Assembly (NCBI RefSeq): GCF_017876395.1 | Contig: NZ_JAGINX010000001.1 | Coordinates: 1,798,001-1,862,000 of the forward strand | DNA length: 64,000 bases | Reading direction: 5' to 3' | Source of the DNA: Nesterenkonia lacusekhoensis | Lineage (GTDB): Bacteria > Actinomycetota > Actinomycetes > Actinomycetales > Micrococcaceae | Part shown: one piece after another, positions 1 through 8,593 of the stretch | Layout: each line of letters begins with the position of its first letter | Position numbering within the stretch: position 1 is the first letter of the stretch | The notes under the pieces: model-generated | Seen by the model: the letters and a program-made list of their open reading frames with translations, nothing else | Databases searched by the model: none | Told to the model about the DNA's origin: nothing | Translations under genes and position numbers: made by a program

Positions 1-757
1 TGCGGTACCCGAGCGCTGAGTGGCGCCGGATGGTGTTGTATTCCTTCTTCCAATCCGTGATGATCACCCGAGCATGGGTCAAAGACCAGAAGCTGGTGAT
101 GTTCAGGCACTCATCCCGGATCCTGCTGTTGAAGGACTCCACGTACCCATTGCGCCACGGCGCACCCGGCGGGATGTAGTGGATCCCCGTGACCTCCCCG
201 GCCCAGTCGGCCATCGCGTGGCAGATCAGCTCCGGGCCGTTGTCACACCGTAGGACCTCTGGAAGCCCCCGGTCAGCGGCGATAGCGTCGAGGTGGGCGG
301 TGAGGTCATCACCGGTGATGCTGCGGGCCACGATCCCGCCCAGGCATTCGCGAGTGTGCTCATCGACGATCGAGGCGATCTTGATCGCCCGGCCCGTCTC
401 ATCGGCGTCGAATTGGAAGTCCACCGCCCACACCACATTCGGCGCGTCCGCCTGCGGGGCTTCCGCGGTGGAGGACCCCACGCGTTTGCGTCGACGTCTC
501 ACCGGAACCCGCAGGCCCTCTTCACGCCAGAGCCGCTGGACCTTCTTATGGTTGACCGCCCAGCCCTCGGCTCGGGCATCATGATAGGCCCGCCGGTAGC
601 CCCAGCGCGGGTGGTCCTTTGCATAAGCCCGTAGCCAGGCCCGCAGCCCAGCATCAGGATCACCAGCGTTCTCAGACTTCAGTGCCCGGCGGAAGGCGGA
701 TCGGGCAAGCCCGGCCAGCGCGGTGGCTCTGCGTTCACTGATGCCCATGGTGGCCAT
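1..757 (-). CDS. IS3-family transposase OrfB (DDE integrase), 3' end cut by window edge
   Basis: This frame is open from about 802 to the window edge. It encodes the catalytic half of an IS3 transposase: an N-terminal HTH_21-like part with HPRWGYRR, then an rve-type integrase core. Catalytic residues visible are the first Asp in [10 protein letters not shown] (about 421), the second Asp in LRCDNGPE, and the Glu in GYVESFNSR. The C-terminal [10 protein letters not shown] motif is also present just before the edge. ATG codons at 757 and 747 could start a free OrfB, but the functional product is probably the OrfAB fusion made by frameshifting at 799-805. No internal stop is seen in the visible part. 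Confidence 0.88.
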   Translation of the reverse strand, partial: MATMGISERRATALAGLARSAFRRALKSENAGDPDAGLRAWLRAYAKDHPRWGYRRAYHDARAEGWAVNHKKVQRLWREEGLRVPVRRRRKRVGSSTAEAPQADAPNVVWAVDFQFDADETGRAIKIASIVDEHTRECLGGIVARSITGDDLTAHLDAIAADRGLPEVLRCDNGPELICHAMADWAGEVTGIHYIPPGAPWRNGYVESFNSRIRDECLNITSFWSLTHARVIITDWKKEYNTIRRHSALGYR

Positions 758-792
758 CAGGTGTCGCGCAGCTGCTCGGCGCCGGTCCGGGC

Positions 793-1077
793 TTAGAAGT
801 TTCCCTCCGCCAGCTCCTTCAGCGCGGCCTTCTCCAGCTCCGCCTCGGCCAGGAGCTTCTTGAGCCGGTCGTTTTGCTTCTGAAGTTCCTTCAGCCGTTT
901 GGCGTCTTCGGCTTTGAGCCCGCCGTATTGGTTCTTCCACCGGTAGTAGGTGGCCTCGGTGACTCCCAGTTCGCGGGCGGTGGCGGCGACGTCGTGGCCT
1001 TCTGCCTGGAGCTTCTCAGCGTCTTGGAGCTTCCGGATGATCTGTTCCGGGGTATGGCGTCTTCTCTTGCTTGTCAT
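793..1077 (-). CDS. IS3-family transposase OrfA (helix-turn-helix)
   Basis: A 94-residue protein starting [13 protein letters not shown]. It has the HTH typical of IS3 OrfA, with [21 protein letters not shown] around residues 25-45. A C-terminal leucine-zipper-like coiled coil follows ([20 protein letters not shown]). The family role is binding the IS ends. The ATG at 1077 is chosen over an upstream in-frame start at 1128 because family members begin just before the [10 protein letters not shown] segment. The frame stops at 793-795, right after a slippery heptamer that leads into orfB. Confidence 0.88.
   Translation of the reverse strand: MTSKRRRHTPEQIIRKLQDAEKLQAEGHDVAATARELGVTEATYYRWKNQYGGLKAEDAKRLKELQKQNDRLKKLLAEAELEKAALKELAEGNF
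799..805 (-). other. Programmed -1 frameshift site GGGAAAC
   Basis: On the minus strand the last codons of orfA read GAG GGA AAC TTC TAA. The heptamer G GGA AAC has the exact X XXY YYZ layout in the zero frame, and a -1 slip enters the orfB frame (AAA CTT CTA AGC). IS3 elements are known to make OrfAB this way. The stop codon 3 nt downstream ends OrfA when no slip occurs. A stimulatory structure downstream was not established. Confidence 0.75.
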
Positions 1078-1144
1078 GGTCACACCAGTTTTCCTGCCCG
1101 GAGCGTCGGGCGCTAGTGCGACTCTCATAACTCGTGGACCGAAA

Positions 1145-2053
1145 TTAGGGGGTCATGCCAACGTGGCTCGTAGCTGTCTGGGTGTCGGTCTTATCGACCG
1201 CGTAGCCGGCGGAATCGTAGTCCGGCAGGGCGGCGCCTGGATCGAAGGAGCTGGTGGTGCCGCCGTCCCCGTAGTCGAAGTGATACTCGATCGGGATCGC
1301 CCGGATGTCGACCTGATAGCCGAGCATCTCCTCGGTCAGAACCTGGGTCTCAGACTCGGCGAAGACATTGGTGTGGCTGTCCAGGAACCCGAAGCCCTGA
1401 AGCTCCGGCTCAAAGCCGACTGACGCCGCATCGATGGGGAGTTCCGCGAAATCAGCCTCCGTGATCACCGGCAGCGGCTCCGGCTCGTCCTCTTCGACAG
1501 GCTCGTCCGGCTGGGGTTCCGCGGCTGGCTGGTCTGGCGCGCTCGGTGCTTCCTGTTCGACGACCTGCTCGCAGGCACCGGCCATGGCGATCTCCACCGC
1601 GCCGCAGGTCGTCCTGATCACCTCGAGACAGTCGCTGCTGGTGACCTCGCCGTCATCATGACAGTTGTGGAGGCTTGGCGGTTGCGCGTAGATCTGCTCC
1701 GCGATGCCGCCGACCCCTCCAGCGTTTCCGCCGGAGCCGGCCTCCTGATCACTGCCGCCACCAGCACTTCCACCGGAACCGCCGCCGGTCCCGCCTTCGG
1801 CACCAGATCCACCACCGGTGCCTCCGCCCGAGCCTGCTCCGGCCTCGCCAGAGCCCTGACCTGGATTGCCAGACGGCGGCTCCCCGGGCGCGTCCCCCAT
1901 GTGGACGTCTCGCTCAATCTCGACGGACACAGAGCGCTCGTCCATATCGGCGAGCATGTCCTCTTCGGCTGTTGCGGCATGAAGCGGCAAGATGCCGGTC
2001 CCCATGACGATCGCGCCAACAGCGAGGAGCGCTGACGAACCTCGGAAAGTCAT
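1145..2053 (-). CDS. Secreted Gly/Ser-rich PKD-type protein, C-terminus truncated by the IS3 element
   Basis: A 302-residue product. It has an N-terminal signal peptide (hydrophobic LLAVGAIVMGTGILPLHAA), a Gly/Ser/Glu-rich linker at about residues 55-115, a short Cys-containing segment, an acidic Pro-rich stretch and then a beta-rich domain. That domain, with IEYHFDYGDGGTT and later ATSHV, matches the pattern of PKD-like domains in actinobacterial cell-surface proteins, which normally continue past the ATSHV position. Here the last residues (MTP and the TAA stop) come from the IS end, so the domain is incomplete. The start overlaps the DUF6318 gene's stop as ATGA, so the two were co-translated. 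It may now be nonfunctional. Confidence 0.75.
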   Translation of the reverse strand: MTFRGSSALLAVGAIVMGTGILPLHAATAEEDMLADMDERSVSVEIERDVHMGDAPGEPPSGNPGQGSGEAGAGSGGGTGGGSGAEGGTGGGSGGSAGGGSDQEAGSGGNAGGVGGIAEQIYAQPPSLHNCHDDGEVTSSDCLEVIRTTCGAVEIAMAGACEQVVEQEAPSAPDQPAAEPQPDEPVEEDEPEPLPVITEADFAELPIDAASVGFEPELQGFGFLDSHTNVFAESETQVLTEEMLGYQVDIRAIPIEYHFDYGDGGTTSSFDPGAALPDYDSAGYAVDKTDTQTATSHVGMTP

Positions 2054-2814
2054 CCGTCGGCCTCCTCATTTTCAGTATTTCCACCGACGAACACAAGATC
2101 AGCAACCACCCAGCGGTTGTCAGTGTGTGTGAGTGCCGCACTCCAGCCCATCTCCTCCTGGGCTTCACTTTCACCGAGCAATTCACCATCCATGTACGCC
2201 TCGTAGCTTGCCTGAGTGATAAGAAATGCGACCTGCGCGCCGTACTCTCCGTCAAAACTGATGGTGGTCTGAGTTACCTCATCGAGATCCTGAACGTACC
2301 AGCCCTGCTCGAAAGCACTCTCTACTTGCTCCACCTGATCCAGGCAGAACGCACAATTCTCGGTCGAAGCAGCCTCGAGAGGCGCAGTATCACCAGTGTT
2401 TCGAGCATACTGGCGGGTTTCGAACCAATGCTGCAGCGCAGCCTCCACACCTTCTTCGGTGCGCTCTGAGGCCTCCTCGGGCACCTCCGGCTCCGGCCAG
2501 TTCTCCGCCGGGCCGTCAGACGACGCCGGGACCGGCTCGGGCTCGTCAGCCTCCTCGGCCTGGCCAGCGCCACCATCAGCGCCGTCGCTGTTCTCTCCGG
2601 AAGGCGCCTCAGCGCCTTCTGCCGTTCCGGCCCCTTCAGCCGCGCCGGTCTGTTCAGCTGCGTCAGCCTCGGTGTCATCGCCGCAGCCGGCCAATCCACC
2701 TATCAACACGCCAGCGGCCATCGCACCCACCACACCGCGGAGCCTGAGATCCATACCCATCTGCGTCGTCATCCGTTCACTCATCGAGGCACCACTGCCG
2801 TGACAGTCCCTCAC
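2050..2814 (-). CDS. DUF6318-type lipoprotein
   Basis: A secreted lipoprotein of about 254 residues with signal peptide and lipobox (GVLIGGLAGC). An Ala/Glu/Gly-rich disordered linker follows. The C-terminal domain of about 130 residues has the ALQHWFETRQYARNTGDTAPL opening and the NCAFC Cys pair I associate with DUF6318, a family common in Micrococcales without known function. The GTG at 2814 is the longest start; ATG codons at 2784 or 2772 are equally possible because none has a clear Shine-Dalgarno sequence. It is translationally coupled to the truncated PKD gene, so both products probably act at the cell surface. Confidence 0.7.
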   Translation of the reverse strand: MRDCHGSGASMSERMTTQMGMDLRLRGVVGAMAAGVLIGGLAGCGDDTEADAAEQTGAAEGAGTAEGAEAPSGENSDGADGGAGQAEEADEPEPVPASSDGPAENWPEPEVPEEASERTEEGVEAALQHWFETRQYARNTGDTAPLEAASTENCAFCLDQVEQVESAFEQGWYVQDLDEVTQTTISFDGEYGAQVAFLITQASYEAYMDGELLGESEAQEEMGWSAALTHTDNRWVVADLVFVGGNTENEEADG

Positions 2815-2835
2815 TCTGGTCGCGTACTGTCAGGG

Positions 2836-2841
2836 AGTCTA
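2836..2841 (-). promoter_or_regulatory. Candidate -10 element TAGACT for the DUF6318 operon
   Basis: The minus strand reads TGCGTAGACT, an extended -10-like sequence, with transcription expected to begin near 2829, a short distance before the GTG at 2814. The same TAGACT hexamer occurs before hemB and chdC in this window. No convincing -35 element was found. Confidence 0.4.
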
Positions 2842-2996
2842 CGCATAAAGCGAATACCCCTGCGCCGCCTGTGGACAGGCTTCACAGGGGAGGTTGAAAA
2901 ATAGCCTCTTTTCCGTCACAGATCATCGAACGGGAACAGAACATGCTGTAATCGAGATTGATTCACCATGCTGCCGATCACAGATCAGGAGTACCC

Positions 2997-3473
2997 ATGA
3001 GCGATTCAGATTTCTCCACATGCGACCTATTCGACACTGACGAGCATCTGCAGTCCCTCTCTCTGCAGCTGCAGAACCTGGGCGGAAAGACGAAGTTCAC
3101 CGGCCCGATCCGCACCATTCGGTGCCACCGCGACAACGGACTGGTGAAGTCGACTCTCAACACCCCCGGCGAGGGCCATGTGCTGGTCGTCGACGGCGAA
3201 GGCTCCCTGGAGTCGGCGCTGATGGGCGACATGATCGCGGAATCCGCCATCGCCAACGGCTGGGTCGGCGTCGTGATCAACGGAGCAGTCCGGGACCGCG
3301 CTGCTCTGGCTCAGCTGGATCTGGGCGTGAAGGCCCTGGGTTCGAACCCGCGGAAGTCGGCCAAAGCCGGTCACGGGGTCTTCGACATCGACCTCGAGTT
3401 CGGCGGAGTGCACTTCCGCCCCGGGGCCACTCTCTGGAGCGACGAGGACGGCATCCTCGTCACAAACTCCTAA
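2997..3473 (+). CDS. rraA: RraA-family protein (regulator of RNase E activity A / HMG aldolase-like)
   Basis: 158 residues, full length for RraA. Recognisable blocks are the N-terminal TCDLFD, the core GHVLVVDGEGSLESALMGD (residues about 60-78), NGWVGVVINGAVRD with the conserved Arg-Asp, and GGVHFRPGATLWSDEDGILV at the end. In E. coli RraA binds and inhibits RNase E. Other members are 4-hydroxy-4-methyl-2-oxoglutarate aldolases that use the Arg-Asp motif and a divalent metal, so the reaction here is not certain. The ATG at 2997 is preceded by CAGGAG at a 5-nt spacing. It is convergent with the membrane protein gene, and their stop codons overlap. Confidence 0.88.
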   Translation: MSDSDFSTCDLFDTDEHLQSLSLQLQNLGGKTKFTGPIRTIRCHRDNGLVKSTLNTPGEGHVLVVDGEGSLESALMGDMIAESAIANGWVGVVINGAVRDRAALAQLDLGVKALGSNPRKSAKAGHGVFDIDLEFGGVHFRPGATLWSDEDGILVTNS

Positions 3474-3934
3474 ACGCCGCCCTCACCAGCCGGCTCCGCC
3501 CCCGCATGCTCCACCCCGGCGTTCTCCTCCTCGCTCCGCCGGCGCAGCGCCCATACGATGTGCACCACGCGGAGCTCCTGCAGAGAGAGGGCCCAGATCA
3601 GCATCGCCGACGCCGACAGAGACAGCTCAGACGACCCCCAGGCCATCCATGCCAGCACACCCGCGGCGAGCAGCACCCACAGCGCACAGGCAACACCACG
3701 GGCCACCCTGAACTGAAACCGGGAAGGTTCTCCGATGCCTCCCTCAGGTGAAACTCCGCGGTGACAGCAGACCGCGTAGACCACCGGAACCGGCACCATC
3801 AGCAGCATCACGGCGGCAGAGAACCATCCCCAGGCCAGGTCGGTATAGGCGCCCCACGCCATCAGGCTGGCGGACAGCGCACCGACTGCACCCCAGACCA
3901 CCGGCCAGAATCGCCATCCGAACTGCGAGACCAT
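3470..3934 (-). CDS. Small four-helix membrane protein, unknown function
   Basis: About 154 residues if started at the ATG at 3934 (MVSQFGWRFW), which has GAAAGGA about 9 nt upstream; a frame extension to 4018 lacks support. Four hydrophobic segments are visible (roughly residues 7-30, 36-58, 80-100 and 106-130). A charged C-terminal tail rich in Glu and Arg follows. No catalytic motif or known family is recognised. It has its own short upstream region and no obvious operon partner, so no function is proposed. Confidence 0.65.
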   Translation of the reverse strand: MVSQFGWRFWPVVWGAVGALSASLMAWGAYTDLAWGWFSAAVMLLMVPVPVVYAVCCHRGVSPEGGIGEPSRFQFRVARGVACALWVLLAAGVLAWMAWGSSELSLSASAMLIWALSLQELRVVHIVWALRRRSEEENAGVEHAGAEPAGEGGV

Positions 3935-4043
3935 CGGATGCCGTCCTTTCGGATCCACGTGCTTGATCAGCACGACCCTAGGACATCTGCCTGCCGTGCA
4001 GAACCCGCCGCACCACACGGATGCCGCAGGTCAGGCACCTGAC

Positions 4044-4820
4044 TCAGAAGCCTGAGATCGTATCCCCAGCGTTGACGTGGACCAGATGGAACTCCTCCGC
4101 CGACCGGCCATCCGCGCCAGAGCGTTCAGCCGCCTGGACCATCTTCTCCAGGACGTAGTGCTCCATGCCCGCCGGATCCGGGTGCTGACTGAAGTGGCGG
4201 CGCAGCGCCTCCAGCTTCTTCTCCTCATAACCGGTGACATCGACGCGCAGCTGAATCCGCTCCGACGGCGCCCCCATGAGCATCAGCGACTTGATCCTGA
4301 AGGCCCCCAGACCCTCCTCCTCGAGCAGCTCGGGGAACGCGAAGGGATTCTCCACCGCGGGGTAGCTGGCCCGGACGACTGCCTCACCGCAGGCCATGTG
4401 ATCCGGGTGAGACTTCTGCAGCCGGTCCCAGGCCCGCTCCGGGTGACAGGAGACGACGACATCGGGCTGCACCTGGCGCATCACCCGTACGATCTTCTTC
4501 TGCAGCTCCAGGGTGGGTTCGACGAAACCGTCGCGCTCGTCCAGGAAGATCACCTGGCGGATCCCCAGGATCTCTGCGGCGTCCAGCTGTTCCTGCCGCC
4601 GACGCGCAGCCATCTCCTCGGCGTCGCGTCCCAGCTCGAAGCCGCCGGCGTCGCCGGCGGTGAGCAGGCAGAGGGTGACCTCCACCCCGCGTTCGGCCAG
4701 GGCCGCAACGGTGGCTGCCGCAGCGAAGTCCAGATCATCCGGGTGGGCGGCGAAGGCCAACAGCCTCTCCATGCCCAGACCCTCGATCAGCTCGTCCGGG
4801 CTCTTCAGTTGTGTCTCCAT
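4044..4820 (-). CDS. PIG-L/LmbE-family deacetylase
   Basis: 258 residues of the PIG-L N-acetylglucosaminyl deacetylase fold. The metal-binding motif AHPDDLD is near residue 26, the second His motif SHPDHMACGE is near residue 137, and SCHPERAW lies between them. Actinobacterial members include MshB and Mca of mycothiol metabolism and many enzymes of unknown substrate, and the sequence alone does not decide. The ATG at 4820 is preferred because GGAG lies about 6 nt upstream. A GTG at 4838 that overlaps the htrA stop (GTGA) is the alternative. It follows htrA directly and is probably co-transcribed with it. Confidence 0.85.
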   Translation of the reverse strand: METQLKSPDELIEGLGMERLLAFAAHPDDLDFAAAATVAALAERGVEVTLCLLTAGDAGGFELGRDAEEMAARRRQEQLDAAEILGIRQVIFLDERDGFVEPTLELQKKIVRVMRQVQPDVVVSCHPERAWDRLQKSHPDHMACGEAVVRASYPAVENPFAFPELLEEEGLGAFRIKSLMLMGAPSERIQLRVDVTGYEEKKLEALRRHFSQHPDPAGMEHYVLEKMVQAAERSGADGRSAEEFHLVHVNAGDTISGF

Positions 4821-4834
4821 GCTCTCCGTATCTC

Positions 4835-6712
4835 TCACATGCCGTCCAGAGTGACCTCTGCTTCATGCGACTGGCCGTCGCGCACATAGGTCACCGTGAC
4901 GCTATCGCCTGCGGCGTGCTCACGCACAGTTGCGGTCAGCGAACTGGCATCGGAGACCGGGGTGTCATCGACATGGGTGATCAGGTCACCCTCCTGCAGA
5001 CCGGCCTCGCCGGCGGGCGACCCCTCTGGGATGTTGTCGATCAGCGCGCCGTTGGTGAAGCCCTGCCGGAACATCGCATCCTCCGGATCCAGGCCCTCCG
5101 CGTTGGAATCCAGCACCTGGACGCCCAACAGTCCGTGAGAGACTTCGCCGTTCTCGATGAGTTCGTCGGCCACGCGCTGGGCATAGTCGATCGGAATGGC
5201 GAAGCCCACGCCGATGGAACCGGCGTCGGTCTGGCCCATCTGTCCTCCCCCTCCGGCGGAGGCGATCGCCACGTTGACGCCGATGATGTTGCCCTCGCCG
5301 TCCACCAGCGCACCGCCCGAGTTGCCCTGGTTGATGGCGGCGTCGGTCTGGATGACGTTGAGGTGGATGTACCCCTGGGTCGGCGCCTGGTCCTGATCCG
5401 GGAAGAAGAACTCGAAGCCCTCCGGGTCCTCCTCGCCCTCTTCAGGCTCCTCCGGAGCCGCTTCGGTCTCTTCATCACCGGCATCGGAAGAGGCCACTGA
5501 GATGGTGCGGTTCAGCGTGGAGACGATGCCGTCGGTCACCGTCCCCTCCAGTCCCAGCGGAGCGCCGATGGCGATCGCCTGATCGCCCACGTTCAGCTCT
5601 CCGGGGTTGCCCATCTCAGCCGGAGTGACGCCGCTGGTGTCCTCCAGCTGGATCACGGCCAAGTCGCTGAGCGGGTCGGTGCCGACCACCTCGGCAGAGG
5701 TCACCGAGCCGTCGTGGGTCTGCACGGAGATCTCCGCGCTGCTGGTCTGACCGCCGAGGGTGACCACATGCGTGTTGGTGAGCACGTGGCCCTGGTCATC
5801 GAGCACGATGCCCGACCCCGAGCCCGAACCCTGCTGTGCCGAGACCGCCAACGTGACCACTGAGGGCGATGCCTTCGCCGCGGCCGCTGTCACCTCCGTG
5901 GCGCTCTCCGGATTGTTGATCTCGATGCCGCCGCCCGGAGCGGCCACGCCGTCACCGGAGAGCGCGTCCCAGCCCACAGCCACGCCGCCGCCCACCAGCG
6001 CGGCCACCAGCATGCCGGCGATGAAACCTCCGACGCCGATGCTCCGCTTGGGTGCCTCCGGCTGCTGCGGAGGATAAGAGGGGTGGACATCCTGACCCGG
6101 CTGGCCCGGGTAGGTGTGTGTGACCGGCGGACCATACGGCGTCGCGGCCTGGTTCTCCCACCCCTGCTGTGCCGCGCCGTGCTGGGTGCCGCCGTACTGT
6201 GCGCCGCCGTACTGTGCCCCGCCGTGCTGTGCCCCGCCGTGCTGGTCGGGGGCCTGCTGAGGTGGGTGACTCTCATGCCCTGGGTAGCCCTGCTGTGCCT
6301 GGTAAGGCTGCTGCGCTCGGTAGGACTGCGGCGTGCCGCCGCCGTAGGTGTGACCCTGGAGCGCACCGTGATGTGCCTGTGGGTTCGTCTCGCCGGCCTC
6401 ATAGGGCGAGAAGCTCGGCAGAGGCCGGTGCTCTTCCGCAGAGTGGTGGTGCTCCTCAGCAGGCTGGCGATGTTCCTCCGCAGAGCCGTGGACTGCTGCG
6501 GGACCGCCCAGACCGCCCTCCTGAGGCTGATCCTGCCAGATCCGCTGCGTAGGCTCTTCGCCGGGCAGCCGCCTCTCCTGCTCAGGCTGGTGCCCCGTCC
6601 GCTCAGGCTGGTGCTCAGCCTCCCCGGGGCTGTCGGCGTCGGGCCGGGGAGGCTGGACGTCCTGGGGATCGCGGGGTGCGTCCTCGTGGGGTTCGTTGCG
6701 GTCTGAAGTCAT
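4835..6712 (-). CDS. Membrane-anchored HtrA/DegP-like serine protease with PDZ domain
   Basis: 625 residues. The order is a long disordered His/Gln/Glu/Pro-rich cytoplasmic N-terminus (1-220), one transmembrane helix (about 223-250, SIGVGGFIAGMLVAALVGGG), a trypsin-like domain and a C-terminal PDZ domain (about 530-620). The catalytic triad is His in LTNTHVV (about 314), Asp in SDLAVIQLE (about 349) and Ser in NQGNSGGAL (about 462). An acidic insertion of about 35 residues sits between the Asp and Ser segments. The N-terminus carries near-identical repeats of GGAQHGG/GGAQYGG. The family role is envelope protein quality control. The ATG at 6712 precedes the hydrophilic start MTSDRNEPHE; an extension to 6829 is unlikely. 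Confidence 0.9.
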   Translation of the reverse strand: MTSDRNEPHEDAPRDPQDVQPPRPDADSPGEAEHQPERTGHQPEQERRLPGEEPTQRIWQDQPQEGGLGGPAAVHGSAEEHRQPAEEHHHSAEEHRPLPSFSPYEAGETNPQAHHGALQGHTYGGGTPQSYRAQQPYQAQQGYPGHESHPPQQAPDQHGGAQHGGAQYGGAQYGGTQHGAAQQGWENQAATPYGPPVTHTYPGQPGQDVHPSYPPQQPEAPKRSIGVGGFIAGMLVAALVGGGVAVGWDALSGDGVAAPGGGIEINNPESATEVTAAAAKASPSVVTLAVSAQQGSGSGSGIVLDDQGHVLTNTHVVTLGGQTSSAEISVQTHDGSVTSAEVVGTDPLSDLAVIQLEDTSGVTPAEMGNPGELNVGDQAIAIGAPLGLEGTVTDGIVSTLNRTISVASSDAGDEETEAAPEEPEEGEEDPEGFEFFFPDQDQAPTQGYIHLNVIQTDAAINQGNSGGALVDGEGNIIGVNVAIASAGGGGQMGQTDAGSIGVGFAIPIDYAQRVADELIENGEVSHGLLGVQVLDSNAEGLDPEDAMFRQGFTNGALIDNIPEGSPAGEAGLQEGDLITHVDDTPVSDASSLTATVREHAAGDSVTVTYVRDGQSHEAEVTLDGM

Positions 6713-6874
6713 AGCAACACCTGATTCGGCAGTTCGTTCGAGAAGTCGGCAGATCCATTGTGCCCTGGCTCCCTGTGACAACGTCGACAAGTTCCCGGAT
6801 AGTTCCTGAACATGTCCTCTAAAGCTCAACAGGGGCCTCCCTGCTTGTCCATGGACGATGTCAGACCCTGCTTA

Positions 6875-6880
6875 TACACT
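6875..6880 (+). promoter_or_regulatory. Candidate -10 element TACACT giving a leaderless start at 6888
   Basis: TACACT is followed by 7 nt and then the ATG at 6888, with no Shine-Dalgarno sequence. This spacing recurs at eight other genes here and fits transcription starting at the ATG itself. Confidence 0.45.
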
Positions 6881-6887
6881 CAAAGCC

Positions 6888-8480
6888 ATGCTGACCGAGG
6901 CCCTTCCCAGCTCCCTGATCACCAGTGTTCCGATGCCGGTCGGGGCCATACTGGTGGGCCCACTTCTCATCGGAGCGGCGGTGCTGGCGCTGATCGGCAT
7001 AGGGGCGGTATGGCTCTCCGGCGGCAAGAAGCAGCAGAGGATCATCGGCCGGCCCGGCCCGCAGCAGATGTCCGGGGAGGCCTCAGAGAAGCCGGATCGG
7101 CTGGACACCGCTCCGCTGGAGACGCTGCGCCAAGAGGCCGGCACCATGCTCATCGCAGCCGACGACGCCGTCCGCTCCTCCGAACAGGAGGTGCTCTTCG
7201 CCCAAGCCTCCTACGGCGAGGAGGAGGTGGCCGTCTTTCAGCAGGACATCGCCCAGGCCCACGAGCATCTCAGCGAGTCGTTCCGTCTGCAGCACCAGCT
7301 GGACCGCGAGCCGCCCGAGCAGGAGCATGAGGCTCGGGAGCTGGTGAAGCGGATCTTCGCCAACTGCGAGAAGATCCACGAGACCCTAGAGGCCCACCGC
7401 AAGGAATTCGAAGGGATGCGGAACCTGGAGCGGGACCCGCGCCCCGCCCTCGAGCAGCTCAACCGCCAGCTGAGCGACCTCGCCGCCCGTCGGGAGAACG
7501 TGGAGTCCCAGCTGCCCACCTTGGAGAAGAAGTACAGCGAGGATGCGCTCACGCAGTTCCGCGACAACCTGACCCAGTCTGCCGAGGCTCTGCAGCAGGC
7601 CTCCCATGCCCGCGACGCCGCCCGGGGCTCCGCCCACGCCGGCAGCACCAGTGACGCCGTGGTCTCGATCCACCACGGTGAAGAGGCCGCCGGCGACGCA
7701 GCCGATCTCATCAGCTCCATGGAGCAGCACGGACAGCGGTTGGAGCAGGCACGGCGGAACCTCGATGTGGGGCTGGCCCAGACAGAGCAGGACCTCGCCC
7801 AGGCTCGGGCCATCCGTGACGCCGGCCAGGCCCCCGAGCTGGCCGGCCCGATCGCCGCCGCAGAGACTGCCGCGGCGCGGGTTCGCCGGGAGCTCTCCGC
7901 CGAGGAGCGGATCGATCCGCTGGAGCTGCTGCAGTCCCTCGAGCTGGCTCACCGCGAGCTGGATGAGCCGCTGAACTCCGTGCGAGATCTCCAGGCCAAA
8001 GACCGGCGGGCCCGCGAGACTCTGGATGCGGAGCTGCTGACCGCCCGCAACCAGGTCCAGTCCTCCGTGGACTATATGCGCTCTCGCCGACGCTTCACCA
8101 GCAACACGGCCCGCACCCGCCTGGCCGAGGCGGAGCGCTGCCTCTCCGAGGCGCAGAGCTTCGCCGACAGCCAGCCCTCCCGCGCACTGGAGATGGCATC
8201 CCAGGCCAAGACCCTGGCAGTCCAGGCTGCGCAGATCGCCCAGCGCGAATCGGCCGAGACCAACATGAACGCCATGGGCGGAGGCGTCGCCGGCCGTGAC
8301 CCCGTGGGCGGCGGCTACGGAGGCGGCTTCGGAGGCGGCTTCGGCGGTGGGTACCGTGGAGGCTACGGAGGCGGCTTCGGAGGCGGCCCGCTGGGCGGCG
8401 GATTCGGCGGCGGCTACCGCATGGGCTACGGACGCAGAGGCGTGCGCATGCGGCCGCGCCGGCGTCGCGGGTTCTTCTGA
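6888..8480 (+). CDS. Membrane-anchored coiled-coil protein with Gly-rich tail, PspA partner (TPM-protein-like without a TPM domain)
   Basis: 530 residues from the ATG at 6888, which follows a TACACT-N7 leaderless-type promoter; an in-frame ATG at 6858 is the alternative. There is one N-terminal transmembrane helix (about 12-45), then about 400 residues of predicted coiled coil rich in Glu, Gln, Arg and Leu. The tail has many GGGFGGG and GGGYGGG repeats and a basic RMRPRRRRGFF end. In many actinobacteria a TPM-domain protein with this coiled coil and Gly-rich tail precedes pspA. Here the TPM domain is missing and only the membrane anchor and coiled coil remain. A structural partner of PspA at the membrane is the most likely role, by inference. 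Confidence 0.65.
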   Translation: MLTEALPSSLITSVPMPVGAILVGPLLIGAAVLALIGIGAVWLSGGKKQQRIIGRPGPQQMSGEASEKPDRLDTAPLETLRQEAGTMLIAADDAVRSSEQEVLFAQASYGEEEVAVFQQDIAQAHEHLSESFRLQHQLDREPPEQEHEARELVKRIFANCEKIHETLEAHRKEFEGMRNLERDPRPALEQLNRQLSDLAARRENVESQLPTLEKKYSEDALTQFRDNLTQSAEALQQASHARDAARGSAHAGSTSDAVVSIHHGEEAAGDAADLISSMEQHGQRLEQARRNLDVGLAQTEQDLAQARAIRDAGQAPELAGPIAAAETAAARVRRELSAEERIDPLELLQSLELAHRELDEPLNSVRDLQAKDRRARETLDAELLTARNQVQSSVDYMRSRRRFTSNTARTRLAEAERCLSEAQSFADSQPSRALEMASQAKTLAVQAAQIAQRESAETNMNAMGGGVAGRDPVGGGYGGGFGGGFGGGYRGGYGGGFGGGPLGGGFGGGYRMGYGRRGVRMRPRRRRGFF

Positions 8481-8517
8481 GGATCAGGCGCTGAGACTTC
8501 TGCACCACTGGACGCAT

Positions 8518-8593
8518 CAGCCCGAAGAGGAAAGAATCGAACTGTGAGCCGCGGGCCTTCCACAGGCCGCGGCGCAGCAGCCCACGAGGAAAG
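8518..8593 (+). repeat. Duplicated ribosome-binding-site segment upstream of pspA
   Basis: CAGCCCGAAGAGGAAAG at 8518-8534 and CAGCCCACGAGGAAAG at 8578-8593 are near copies. Each is followed by a related ATC..ACTGTG start segment (GTG at 8544 and GTG at 8603). The two copies flank a GC-rich hairpin. The layout suggests a local duplication of the pspA start region. Confidence 0.6.

Larger units (their letters stand above)
1..1155 (-). mobile_element. IS3-family insertion sequence, 5' part only (other end beyond the window edge)
   Basis: Two overlapping minus-strand frames of the IS3 type lie here: a small helix-turn-helix OrfA and a DDE integrase OrfB in the -1 frame. The outer end is placed at 1155 because the minus strand reads TGACCCCCTAATTTCGGTCC from there, a TG-starting terminus upstream of orfA, and because the reading frame of the neighbouring gene is broken at exactly this point. 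The second terminus and the target duplication are outside the window, so whether the element is intact is unknown. Confidence 0.85.
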
